The notes beneath the pieces were generated by a model. That model saw only the letters and a list, made by a program, of their open reading frames with translations, was not told the origin of the DNA and ran no database searches. 64,000 nucleotides of DNA from contig JAYQBG010000007.1 in assembly GCA_038137215.1 (NCBI GenBank), positions 1 through 64,000 of the forward strand, in the 5' to 3' direction. Shown piece by piece: positions 7,990-16,104 of the stretch. The stretch's first letter is position 1. Each line of letters begins with the position of its first letter. The translations under genes were made by a program, and so were the position numbers. Source of the stretch: JABJAG01 sp038137215 (lineage in GTDB: Bacteria; Pseudomonadota; Alphaproteobacteria; UBA6615).

Positions 7990-8496
7990 TCAGCCCGCTT
8001 CCTCGCGACGCGGCGCGAGCGCCTGTTCCTCCACCCGGATACGCCAGGCCAGCATCAGGGCGTTGGCGATGCCGAAAACGATTGCCAGTTCCCAGACACT
8101 TGCGATGAGCGGCACCACCATCAGTTCGGCCTGAACAATCAGGTAATTGGGGTGCCGCACCAGCCGGAACGGTCCGCGCTTGACCAGCGGGCGGCCGGGC
8201 ACCGTGATCACCCGCGTCGTCCAGTAGCGCCCCAGCGAAGACAAGACCCAGATGCGTCCCAGTTGCAGCAGAACAAACACCGCCAGCAGTACCGGATGAA
8301 GAATCGCGTCGGCCGGCACAAACACCACGAGACTCACAAGCCACACCGTGTGCAGCAGAACGATCAGCGGATAGTGGTTCGCTCCATGCTCAACCGCGCC
8401 TTCAGCGAGCAGCCGCTTCGTATTGATCCGCGCAATGGCCAGTTCGATCAACCGCTGCAGGACGATCAGGGCAACGAGCAGGTACTAGATACTCAT
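7990..8496 (-). pseudogene. ICMT-family methyltransferase with amber codon at position 4
   Basis: An isoprenylcysteine-carboxyl-methyltransferase-like membrane protein, the usual partner of bacterial type III polyketide synthases (compare BpsB next to BpsA in Bacillus). Its ATG overlaps the PKS stop as ATGA. The frame then reads M-S-I-TAG-YLLVALIVLQRLIEL and continues to a normal end with VKRGPFRLVRHPNYL, the SAM/substrate-binding block. The TAG is at 8485-8487; a tryptophan TGG is a likely ancestor. A TTG at 8451 could restart translation and give 153 residues without the first helix. Full length would be 168, the normal size. Confidence 0.75.
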
Positions 8497-9548
8497 GATG
8501 CATCCAGCAGGGCAAAGGTTGCGGTGAAACCAGGCCCCAGCGCCGACATCAGCCAGGGTCCCGGATCGTTGTCGCGCATGGTTTCCGCCAATACAAACAT
8601 CGCCGTGGCAGCCGACATATTGCCGTTGCGACGCAGAACCTCGCGGGCGGTCTTCAGCCCGCCGGGCGGCAGTTCATAGAGTTCTTCCAACGCATCGAGC
8701 ACCTTGGCACCACCAAGATGGCAGGCAGGGCGCACGATATCGGCCGGTGTGAGCCCCTGCCCGGCCAGAAACGCCTTTGCCGGCTCACCAAGCCGGGTGC
8801 GGACAAGATGGGGAATGTCGCTGGAAAACAGGACACCCAGCCCGTCGTCATCGATCTCCCAGCCCATGACATCGAGAGAGTTCTCCCAGGTGTGCTCGCC
8901 CCAGGCACTTACGGCCGGGCCCTCGAGATTGCATCCCAGCAAGGCACCTGCCGCACTGTCACCGAACAATGCGGTCGCGATGATATTGCTCTTCGAGACA
9001 TCGTTGACCCGAAATGTGAGACCACAGAGTTCCACGACCAGAAACAACACGCGGCTCTCCGGGCGGGTCATCGCCAGCTGAGCGGCCCGCGCAAGGCCCG
9101 TGACGCCGCCGCCGCAACCCAGGCCGAATATCGGCAACCGCTGAACGTCGCGCCGAAACGGTAAACGCTCCAGCAGCAGCGCATCCAGGCTCGGCGTGGC
9201 AATCCCCGTGGTGGAGACAACCACCAGGCCGTCGATGTCGCCGGCTCCGATGTCAGCATCCTCGAATATCTTCTCGGCAACTTCGGCCAGAAGCTCGACC
9301 GCGTTCTCGATAAACAGATCGTTGCGTTCGGAAAACGGATGGGGCTTCGAATACCATTCGATCGGGACACAGGAATGACGCGTATCGATCGCCGCGTTGC
9401 GATAGGCATCCGTAAATCTGTCAAACCGGGGCACATCCGGGGCGAACATCTGCCGGGCCTCGGCGACGACGGCGGCCTGATCCAGCTTACAGGGCGGCGT
9501 GGCGGTCGCCACACTGGCAATGCGGACATTGGGATAGCTGGATGACAT
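8493..9548 (-). CDS. Type III polyketide synthase (chalcone/stilbene synthase family)
   Basis: A 351-residue homodimeric ketosynthase. It would condense malonyl-CoA onto an acyl-CoA starter to make a pyrone, resorcinol or related aromatic lipid. The Cys-His-Asn triad is visible: C145 in GLGCGGGVTGL, H277 in ACHLGGAKVL (HLGG instead of the usual HPGG) and N310 in RNGNMSAAT. The start codon overlaps the stop of the upstream permease by one base (TGATG), and the stop overlaps the methyltransferase start (ATGA), so translation is coupled. Starter preference cannot be read from the sequence; membrane-lipid-like alkylpyrones are a common product. Confidence 0.9.
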   Translation of the reverse strand: MSSSYPNVRIASVATATPPCKLDQAAVVAEARQMFAPDVPRFDRFTDAYRNAAIDTRHSCVPIEWYSKPHPFSERNDLFIENAVELLAEVAEKIFEDADIGAGDIDGLVVVSTTGIATPSLDALLLERLPFRRDVQRLPIFGLGCGGGVTGLARAAQLAMTRPESRVLFLVVELCGLTFRVNDVSKSNIIATALFGDSAAGALLGCNLEGPAVSAWGEHTWENSLDVMGWEIDDDGLGVLFSSDIPHLVRTRLGEPAKAFLAGQGLTPADIVRPACHLGGAKVLDALEELYELPPGGLKTAREVLRRNGNMSAATAMFVLAETMRDNDPGPWLMSALGPGFTATFALLDAS

Positions 9549-10465
9549 CAAACGTCCTTGTCGGCCTGAAGGCGCGCACGCGACAGAGCACGCTCGCGTA
9601 AAGCGATATAGGTTGCGCTGGCGAAAATCATAGAGCCACCGAGCCACGTGTAGAGTGTCGGTAGCTCGGCAAAAATCAGATACCCGAACGCGGCCGACCA
9701 GATCAGTTTGAAGAAATCCATCGGCATCACGACCGCTGCATCCCCAAGCCGGAGGGCTTGTGTCAGGGTCAGATGGGCCGCTGTTCCCATCACGCCCATG
9801 ATCAGCAGGACACCGAGTTGTTCCCAATTGGGCCAGACCCAGACGAACAACGCAGGAATCAGCGCGATGGGCGACATGAAAAGGACCATGTAGGTCACAA
9901 TGGTCGGTGTCGCGTCACGCTTCCCGAGGGTCTTGATGATAATCAGAATGACCGCCCAGATCGCAGAGGACACCAGAACGAGGATCGGCCCGGTTCCGAC
10001 CTCGACAATTCCCGGACGGATAATGACCAGCGTTCCGGCGAACCCGAAAATAAGCGCGGCCCATCGTCGCCAACGAATGGTTTCACCCAAAGCGACCACG
10101 GCGAGAACCGTGGCAAAGAGCGGCGCGGTAAAGGCCAGAGCGTTCGCAGTTGCCAGAGGCGTCACGGAAAGCCCCAGAAAGAAGAGCATCATGGCCGCAA
10201 CGTGGCCGAAAGAGCGTATTCCATGGACCTTGATCTGATCCGTTTTCAGGATCCCAAGGCCGTATTTTATCAGCAGAACGATGACCACGGGAAACCCGAA
10301 GAAGGTCCGAAAAAAGCCGATCTGAAACGGATGAAGTCCTTGCTCTGCAAGGTCCCGTATCATCGTGTGCATGGTCACGATCAGAACCGTCGTGACCAGC
10401 ATCCACATCATGCCCTGAAGGTTTGCACTCAACCAGACGGGACGTCGGCTTTCGAAAAGGGTCAC
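9548..10465 (-). CDS. DMT-superfamily permease (EamA family) in the PKS operon
   Basis: A 305-residue inner-membrane protein with ten helices in two EamA repeats. I chose the GTG at 10465 because GGAG lies just upstream and because the family starts with a motif like the LSANLQGMMWML segment here; a longer frame reaches 10546. It is the first gene of a three-gene overlapping operon with the polyketide synthase and the methyltransferase. It could export the product or import a precursor, but this is inference. It is unlike enough to the permease at 4.4 kb that recent duplication is not obvious. Confidence 0.83.
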   Translation of the reverse strand: MTLFESRRPVWLSANLQGMMWMLVTTVLIVTMHTMIRDLAEQGLHPFQIGFFRTFFGFPVVIVLLIKYGLGILKTDQIKVHGIRSFGHVAAMMLFFLGLSVTPLATANALAFTAPLFATVLAVVALGETIRWRRWAALIFGFAGTLVIIRPGIVEVGTGPILVLVSSAIWAVILIIIKTLGKRDATPTIVTYMVLFMSPIALIPALFVWVWPNWEQLGVLLIMGVMGTAAHLTLTQALRLGDAAVVMPMDFFKLIWSAAFGYLIFAELPTLYTWLGGSMIFASATYIALRERALSRARLQADKDV

Positions 10466-10558
10466 GCAGAAACTCCGGCGCAGGCATTGGTTGTGTAACC
10501 TTGGCGATTGCCGCACAATGTCCGAAACAATTGTGTAGAATCTCATGAGAGAACAACG

Positions 10559-10873
10559 ATGATTACGGCACTTGTCCAGTTCAAAGTCAAAGACGGCACC
10601 ACCCAGGAAGAAGTCTTCACCAACATGAAGAATGTGGCCCCGAAGTTCGAGGGCATGCCCGGTCTTCTGCGCAAGAATTTTGTGTTCGATGGTGAACGTG
10701 GCGTTGGCGGTGGCGTCTATACCTGGGAGAACCGTGAATCAGCCGAAAAGGTCTATGCTGAGGGCGGACCGTGGCGTGAGGCCATTCGCAATCTCTACGG
10801 TGTCGATCCGGATATCACGATCTTCGAAACCCCTGTCGTGGTGGATAACGAGCAAGGCAAGATCACGACCTAG
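10559..10873 (+). CDS. Small monooxygenase-like protein (YdhR / ABM type)
   Basis: A 104-residue ferredoxin-like fold protein resembling YdhR and the antibiotic biosynthesis monooxygenase group. It opens with ITALVQFKVKDGTTQEEV and has the conserved block MPGLLRKNFVFDGERGVGGGVYTWENRESA. Members are dimeric and act on small aromatic or isoprenoid compounds, or have no proven activity. It sits 20 bases before the enoyl-reductase-like gene, so the two are probably co-transcribed. A short inverted repeat (CACAAT-N10-ATTGTG, 10514-10535) overlaps the likely promoter. Confidence 0.78.
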   Translation: MITALVQFKVKDGTTQEEVFTNMKNVAPKFEGMPGLLRKNFVFDGERGVGGGVYTWENRESAEKVYAEGGPWREAIRNLYGVDPDITIFETPVVVDNEQGKITT

Positions 10874-10893
10874 CCAGGTCCGGAACCCTGGCC

Positions 10894-11901
10894 ATGCCCG
10901 AGATCAAGAAAGCCGTTCAGTTCGCGCGCACCGGCGTCCCGTCGGAGGTGGTTGAACTCATCGATATGGAAACCGCGCCCGTCGGAGACGACGAGGCCCT
11001 GATCAATGTCGAGGCGGCCGCGATCAACCCCTCGCACCTGCTGACCCTGTCCGGCGGATACGGCGTACAGCCGGATCTGCCGGCCGTACCGGGCGCCGAG
11101 GGTATCGGGATCATCGGCGCCGTCGGCGCGAACGTCACGAATGTGAAGATCGGCGACCGGGTCATGATTCCCCCCTATTCGGGAACATGGCGGCAGCAGG
11201 TTGTGGTCAAGGCCGACAGCATTGCCGTGAAATTCCCGTCCGAGGGCGATCCCATCCAGTTTGCCATGATCATGGCCAATCCGCCGACGGCGTGGCTGCT
11301 GCTGAAAAGCGTGATCGACCTCAAGCCGGGCGATTGGGTCATTCAGAACGCCGCCAACTCCGCAGTCGGCCAATACGTCATGCAGCTTGCCAAAATCTAC
11401 GGCCTAAAGACGGTGAATGTGGTCCGCCGTGACGGCCTCGACGACTTCATCGCCCGGGCCGGCGGCGATGTTTGCGCGGTTGACGGCCCGGATCTGGGTG
11501 AGCGGGTGAAAGAGGCAACCGGTGGCGCTGAGATCAAACTGGCGATTGATGCCGTCGCGGGTGATGCCACGCAGCATCTCGCCGATTGCCTGTCCGACAA
11601 GGGGACAATCGCCAACTACGGCCTCCTGTCCGCGGAACCGTGCCGGCTGCTACCCGACGACATCATTTTTCGGGAAATCACGCTGACCGGCGTCTGGCTG
11701 ACGCTTTGGATTCGGCGCGACTCGTCCCCCGAAGAGCGCCGCGAGGTTTATAGCGAGCTTGCCGGCTATATTGCGGACGGTCGCATGCGCGCGGCTGTGG
11801 AAGCCACCTACCCCCTGTCCAGGATCAAAGATGCGGTCGCCCACGCCATGCAGGGCGAACGCAACGGGAAGATCGTGCTGCTGCCCAACGCCGACGCATG
11901 A
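10894..11901 (+). CDS. MECR-like trans-2-enoyl thioester reductase (MDR family)
   Basis: A 335-residue MDR enzyme that resembles the mitochondrial trans-2-enoyl-CoA reductase (MECR/Etr1) rather than quinone reductases. It has NPSHLLTLSGGYG (45-57; Y56 matches the catalytic tyrosine position), NPPTAWLLL (129-137) and QNAANSAVGQ (151-160) followed by GLKTVNVVRR, which are typical of that branch. It would reduce enoyl thioesters with NADPH. Its stop overlaps the next gene (ATGA). Confidence 0.82.
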   Translation: MPEIKKAVQFARTGVPSEVVELIDMETAPVGDDEALINVEAAAINPSHLLTLSGGYGVQPDLPAVPGAEGIGIIGAVGANVTNVKIGDRVMIPPYSGTWRQQVVVKADSIAVKFPSEGDPIQFAMIMANPPTAWLLLKSVIDLKPGDWVIQNAANSAVGQYVMQLAKIYGLKTVNVVRRDGLDDFIARAGGDVCAVDGPDLGERVKEATGGAEIKLAIDAVAGDATQHLADCLSDKGTIANYGLLSAEPCRLLPDDIIFREITLTGVWLTLWIRRDSSPEERREVYSELAGYIADGRMRAAVEATYPLSRIKDAVAHAMQGERNGKIVLLPNADA

Positions 11902-12329
11902 TACCCCGACGCCTGTTTCTGGCTTCGGCAATCCTGGCCTTCTTCGCTCTCGCCGACACCGGCATTGCCAGCGAACCACCCATTCTGGCGACCGGAACAT
12001 TCCGCGATGGCGATCCTGTGCACCGGGGGTCGGGTGAACTGCGCATCACCGACAGCAGCCCTCCGTCAGGACTGAGACAACTGGGAATGCTCGACATGAA
12101 GATCGTGTCCGGCCCGAACCTCCGTGTTTACCTGGTTCGGGAACCGGATCCGCTGTTCTCCGAAGACGTCACCGCAGGCTTCCAAGACTTGGGTCCGCTG
12201 CAAAGCCTGACCGGAGATCAGACCTACGCCATCCCGGCGGATATCCGCCTGGCTGAGTGGGGCAGCGTGGTTGTCTGGTGTGACACCTTCAAAACGGCCT
12301 TTGCCATCGCCACCCTGGTCCGGCGCTAA
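11898..12329 (+). CDS. Secreted DM13-domain protein
   Basis: A 143-residue protein with a twin-arginine-like or ordinary signal peptide (MIPRRLFLASAILAFFALA) and one DM13 domain: GTFRDGDPVHRGSGELRI, the GPNLRVYLV strand, GFQDLGPLQSLTGDQTYAIP and a final SVVVWCDTF with the conserved cysteine. DM13 is proposed to be a redox or heme-linked domain in envelope proteins; function is unproven. It is translationally coupled to the enoyl-reductase-like gene and converges with a small membrane protein gene (four-base overlap of stops). Confidence 0.8.
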   Translation: MIPRRLFLASAILAFFALADTGIASEPPILATGTFRDGDPVHRGSGELRITDSSPPSGLRQLGMLDMKIVSGPNLRVYLVREPDPLFSEDVTAGFQDLGPLQSLTGDQTYAIPADIRLAEWGSVVVWCDTFKTAFAIATLVRR

Positions 12330-12610
12330 CCGCCCATTGCCCGGTCAATGGGTTCCACAAAACGATTGAATTTTGCACTCAGCCAGCCGAGCGGGCGCGA
12401 CCAATTCAGTCTCGTGAACAGCAGCAGAAACGGCAGCATTGTCAGTGCAGCGAGCACCAGATGCCATGTCTCACCGAGCCCCAGTTGCGACGGCCACCAG
12501 AGCCCGAACTGCAAGACCGCATAGACGCTTAACCCGACGACTACTGCAATACAAAGCGCGAACGCCCCCATCACGACCACGCGTGTCAGGCGCAACAGGG
12601 CTCTGCGCAT
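12326..12610 (-). CDS. Small membrane protein, two helices
   Basis: A 94-residue protein starting MRRALLRLTRVVVMG, with two hydrophobic helices (about 10-35 and 50-70) and a basic, amphipathic C-terminal part. The start lies 13 bases after the stop of the SDR gene, so it is probably the second gene of that transcript. Longer upstream starts run inside the SDR gene and are rejected. I do not recognise the family. Confidence 0.6.
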   Translation of the reverse strand: MRRALLRLTRVVVMGAFALCIAVVVGLSVYAVLQFGLWWPSQLGLGETWHLVLAALTMLPFLLLFTRLNWSRPLGWLSAKFNRFVEPIDRAMGG

Positions 12611-12623
12611 GAACGAAAGACCC

Positions 12624-13325
12624 CTAGAACTTCTCGACCCAGGGACGCAGTTCGAGTTCCCAGGCCCAGGCGCTGCGATGCTGCCTGTGGAACTGCAAAT
12701 AGCTCTCGGCAATCGCATCAGGGTCCAGCATGCCGTCGTCTCCACGGGCTGCAGCGCGCTCATCGCCGGATTTCTTCTCGATTCCTCCATCGATCACAAA
12801 ATGGCCAATGTGGATGTTCTGGGGATGCAGTTCGCGGGCCATGGACTGGGCCAGGCCGCGCAGCCCGAACTTCCCGATGGCAAATGATGATGAGTTCGGA
12901 TAGCCCTTCACGCTGGCTGAGGCGCCGGTAAACAGGATGGTCCCGCTGCCCCGGTTCAGCATCAACTCTGCTGCTTTCTGGGCCACCACAAACCCACCGT
13001 AACAGGTGATCAGCACCGCATTCCGGACAGCTGCGCGGTCCAGTTCCGTAATCGGGCCACGCGCGCGCGCGCTCGGGTTATAAACCACGAGGTCCGGTAC
13101 ACCCTTCTCGGCCACGACGGCATCGTACATCGCATCGACGGAATCTTCGTCGATGACATCACAGCCATAAGCGCTCGCGTAGGTGTCCGCACAAATGTCT
13201 TTCAGCTTGTCGGGATTGCGAGACGCGACCGCGACGTCCATTCCCTGATCTGCACAAAGCCGCGCCAGAGAGGCGCTCAGCCCCTCGCCTGCGCCCACAA
13301 TCAGTGCCACTTCCTTGTCCGCCAT
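12624..13325 (-). CDS. Atypical SDR-family protein lacking the catalytic tyrosine
   Basis: A 233-residue short-chain dehydrogenase/reductase. The cofactor motif GAGEGLSASLA begins at residue 11, R36 follows the second strand and suggests NADP(H), and the active-site serine lies in TGASASVKG (133-141). The catalytic YxxxK reads FAIGK (148-152), so tyrosine is replaced by phenylalanine while lysine remains. Activity may be lost, altered or limited to binding. It is divergent from malonyl-CoA decarboxylase and shares with it an intergenic region containing two perfect palindromes. Confidence 0.82.
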   Translation of the reverse strand: MADKEVALIVGAGEGLSASLARLCADQGMDVAVASRNPDKLKDICADTYASAYGCDVIDEDSVDAMYDAVVAEKGVPDLVVYNPSARARGPITELDRAAVRNAVLITCYGGFVVAQKAAELMLNRGSGTILFTGASASVKGYPNSSSFAIGKFGLRGLAQSMARELHPQNIHIGHFVIDGGIEKKSGDERAAARGDDGMLDPDAIAESYLQFHRQHRSAWAWELELRPWVEKF

Positions 13326-13370
13326 AACCTGCCTCTTCTTAAGCCTGCGAGAATTTCGTTGTTCGTGAGA

Positions 13371-13382
13371 AACTATATAGTT
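13371..13382. promoter_or_regulatory. 12-base perfect palindrome (possible operator)
   Basis: AACTATATAGTT is a perfect palindrome between the divergent SDR and malonyl-CoA decarboxylase genes, about 45 bases from the SDR start. It is AT-rich and could also include a -10 element. The binding protein is unknown. Confidence 0.4.
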
Positions 13383-13387
13383 CCAAA

Positions 13388-13401
13388 GTGATGTACATCA
13401 C
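13388..13401. promoter_or_regulatory. CRP/FNR-family-like operator GTGAT-N4-ATCAC
   Basis: GTGATGTACATCAC is a perfect 14-base palindrome whose half-sites match the CRP-type pattern GTGA-N6-TCAC. It lies 70 bases before the decarboxylase start and five bases from a second palindrome. A GntR-type factor that recognises GTAC-centred sites is an alternative. Confidence 0.5.
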
Positions 13402-13470
13402 GTTGCTGTCACAAGACTTTTTGTAATCTCTGCCTTGCGTCTCGAAAGCCCGTTCGCCAAAGTTGCGCCC

Positions 13471-14904
13471 ATGGCCGATAATACAGTTTCAAACAGTTTT
13501 CTCAGCCGAACCCGGGTATTGCTCCGCCGCGCCCTGCGCGATGTGGTTGACGGTGCGGCCAATCTGGCGCAACGCGGCGAGCTTAACGTTCGGCCCGACC
13601 TTCCCGATGATGATCTGAGCCGCTTACAGCAACAGATCGACGCCAGCCTGTCCGGGCGTGGTGGGGAAGCATCTGCGCGATCAAACGCAGCCGGTCTTGC
13701 ACGCTGTTATCTCGGCCTGAACGAAGAAGGCCGGGTGCGATTTCTGCGCCTGCTGAACTTCGAATACGGCGTTGAGCCGTCCTACCTCAACAACGCCATG
13801 GATGCCGTGCGTAACGCCAGCGATGACCCCCTCGCCTACGGCAAGGCGATCACCGGATTGCGCGAAAGCCTCGAATCTCCGAGGATGAAATTATTCCGTC
13901 AATTCAATGACTTGGAACATGGAATCAAATTTCTGGTTGATCTGCGGGCCGATCTTCGCGATCTGCTGAGCGACAACCCTGATCTTCGCCCCCTCGATGC
14001 CGATCTGAAGTTTCTGCTGTCCGGCTGGTTCGATGCCGGCTTCCTTGTGCTGCACAGAATCACATGGTCCGCACCGGCCGATCTTCTGGAAAAACTGATC
14101 GCCTATGAGGCGGTGCATGAGATCCGGTCCTGGAACGACATGAAGAACCGGCTCGAATCCGACCGTCGATTCTTCGGGTTCTTCCACCCTTCCATGCCAG
14201 ATGAACCACTGATTTTCGTGGAGGTGGCTCTGGTCAACGGAATTGCCGACAACGTGCAGGCACTTCTGGATGAATCGGCCCCGGTTCAGGACCCCGAACA
14301 GGCCGATACGGCGATTTTTTATTCGATCTCCAATGCCCAGCGCGGACTGTCTGGCGTGAGCTTTGGCGATTTCCTGATCAAACAGGTGGTCGAAAGGCTC
14401 TCGGCCCGGCTTCCCAACGTAAAAACCTTCGCAACCCTCTCCCCCATTCCGGGGTTCAGGCGCTGGCTCGACGGTCGCATCGCGGATGGTGCCGAACTGC
14501 TCAACCATGAGCAGGAAGATGCCCTGCGGGCCGTTGCGGGGGATATCGAACCCGAGCAGTCCGCGCTTCAGGTTTTGCTGGACCGTCCGGACTGGCACCA
14601 GGAACCAGCGGTCGCTGAAGCCCTGAAATCGGTGCTGACCCATCTGGCGGCAGGGTATCTTCTCTATCAACGCCGTGAGGCTACCGGAACGGCGCTTGAT
14701 CCGGTTGCGCACTTTCACCTCAGCAATGGTGCACGCGTTGAACGAATCAACTGGCTGGGTGACATGTCCAAAAAGGGCTTCGAGCAATCTGCCGGGATGA
14801 TGGTGAACTATCTGTATGATAAGTCCCGGATCGAGCAGAACCACGAATCTTATGTCAGCGGCAGCGAAATTCCGGCCTCGAGTACGGTGCGGAACCTTCT
14901 CTAG
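13471..14904 (+). CDS. Malonyl-CoA decarboxylase
   Basis: A 477-residue cytosolic enzyme converting malonyl-CoA to acetyl-CoA and CO2. The N-terminal helical domain (roughly 60-180) contains NNAMDAVRNASDDP. The C-terminal GNAT-like catalytic domain holds GVSFGDFLIKQVVERL, the signature TFATLSPIPGFRRWL with the catalytic serine near 324, and HFHLSNGARVERINWLGD with the catalytic histidine. The ATG at 13471 was preferred to a TTG 36 bases upstream. In rhizobia this enzyme belongs to malonate use (matA), but no malonyl-CoA synthetase or carrier is seen here. The hydrolase gene follows 29 bases after it. Confidence 0.9.
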   Translation: MADNTVSNSFLSRTRVLLRRALRDVVDGAANLAQRGELNVRPDLPDDDLSRLQQQIDASLSGRGGEASARSNAAGLARCYLGLNEEGRVRFLRLLNFEYGVEPSYLNNAMDAVRNASDDPLAYGKAITGLRESLESPRMKLFRQFNDLEHGIKFLVDLRADLRDLLSDNPDLRPLDADLKFLLSGWFDAGFLVLHRITWSAPADLLEKLIAYEAVHEIRSWNDMKNRLESDRRFFGFFHPSMPDEPLIFVEVALVNGIADNVQALLDESAPVQDPEQADTAIFYSISNAQRGLSGVSFGDFLIKQVVERLSARLPNVKTFATLSPIPGFRRWLDGRIADGAELLNHEQEDALRAVAGDIEPEQSALQVLLDRPDWHQEPAVAEALKSVLTHLAAGYLLYQRREATGTALDPVAHFHLSNGARVERINWLGDMSKKGFEQSAGMMVNYLYDKSRIEQNHESYVSGSEIPASSTVRNLL

Positions 14905-14933
14905 CGCCAGACCGCCTACGCGGGAGCGACCCC

Positions 14934-15677
14934 ATGCATGAAACGACCCTGGACATCGCAACCCGAGACGGCGCGATGGAAACCTTTATCTGTCGCCCGG
15001 AACGTGGCGATCCCCGCCCGCCTGTATTGATGCTGATGGATGCGCCGGGCATCCGCGAAGAGCTCTATGACATGGCGCGGCGCCTTGCGACGACAGGCTA
15101 CTGTGTGCTGCTGCCCAATCTCTACTACCGTTCAGGACGCGATACGAAATTCGGGCCCGAGGTTATGGTCAAGGAAAGCGACACCTGGCGGCGGATGCGG
15201 GAAATTCGAAGTAATCTCATGATTCCGCCCGTTGCTGACGATGTCAGCGCCATGATTGCGTTTGTGGATGATCATCCGGAGATGGCGCGCGCGGGGACCG
15301 TCGGTGTTCACGGCTACTGTATGAGTGGTCCGTTCGCTCTGGCGGCCGCGGCGCGCTATCCGGACCGGATTTCGGCTGTGGCATCCTTTTACGGCACCTG
15401 GATCGTGTCGGATGCAGAGGAAAGTCCGCATCTGAACCTCGCGAGGATCAAGGGCGAGGCCTACATCTCCTGCGCGGAAATCGACGATCTGGCGCCCTTG
15501 CCGATGGTTGCCGAGTTGCAGGCACTATTCGATGCCGCAGGCACCAAGGGTGAGATCGAAATTCACCCCAGCGTACACCATGGGTTCGCCTTCCCCGAAC
15601 GCAACATCTACGACAGACCCGCTGCTGAACGGCACTGGGAGCGGCTGATCGAACTTTACCGGCGCAACCTGACCTAG
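14934..15677 (+). CDS. Dienelactone hydrolase family protein
   Basis: A 247-residue alpha/beta hydrolase of the DLH family. The nucleophile elbow GYCMSG (127-132) carries cysteine C129, an aspartate is near 184 (AEIDDLAP) and a histidine is at 216 in HHGF, so the Cys-Asp-His triad of carboxymethylenebutenolidase-like enzymes is complete. It is expected in the cytosol. It follows malonyl-CoA decarboxylase closely and may share its transcript. The substrate is unknown, and no chlorocatechol genes are nearby. Confidence 0.87.
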   Translation: MHETTLDIATRDGAMETFICRPERGDPRPPVLMLMDAPGIREELYDMARRLATTGYCVLLPNLYYRSGRDTKFGPEVMVKESDTWRRMREIRSNLMIPPVADDVSAMIAFVDDHPEMARAGTVGVHGYCMSGPFALAAAARYPDRISAVASFYGTWIVSDAEESPHLNLARIKGEAYISCAEIDDLAPLPMVAELQALFDAAGTKGEIEIHPSVHHGFAFPERNIYDRPAAERHWERLIELYRRNLT

Positions 15678-15690
15678 CCCCCTGCTCCGG

Positions 15691-15972
15691 TCAGGCGACG
15701 CCTGCCGTTCTGACAAAGGCGCGAATGATCTTGCTCTCGAAAAGATTCACTTCCTCGTACGGATCCCGCGCTGTGATCGCGGCGGCTTCGTCGCGATCCG
15801 CTGCTTCAATGATCCAGACGCTACCGTTCATGTTGCCATCGTCATCCATGGTGGGGCCTGCGAAATAGAGCGTATCGCCCAGCTCATCGGCAAATTCCAT
15901 ATGCGCCGGACGGGTTTGCATGCGCAAATCATGCGTGCCCGGCTTGTCGGCCCGATGAACAAAATACAACAT
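15691..15972 (-). CDS. YciI-family protein
   Basis: A 93-residue ferredoxin-like fold protein of the YciI family, with the conserved H22-type histidine (PAHMEFADELGD), AGPTMDDDGNMNGSVWIIEA and the DPYEEVNLFES block near the end. Relatives act in small-molecule turnover, such as muconolactone-type reactions, or have no known role. AGAGGA lies at ribosome-site distance from the ATG. It converges with the hydrolase gene. Confidence 0.85.
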   Translation of the reverse strand: MLYFVHRADKPGTHDLRMQTRPAHMEFADELGDTLYFAGPTMDDDGNMNGSVWIIEAADRDEAAAITARDPYEEVNLFESKIIRAFVRTAGVA

Positions 15973-16104
15973 TGATTATCCTCTTCATGATTGGCGCGAC
16001 ACGCAAACAGTTCAGCGCCCGGATGGGAAAAACCCATATAGAGAATCGACCGGCTTGAGGGAACTTGCCCTCGCGTACCTGATGTTCACCCGAGGAGGCG
16101 CCCC

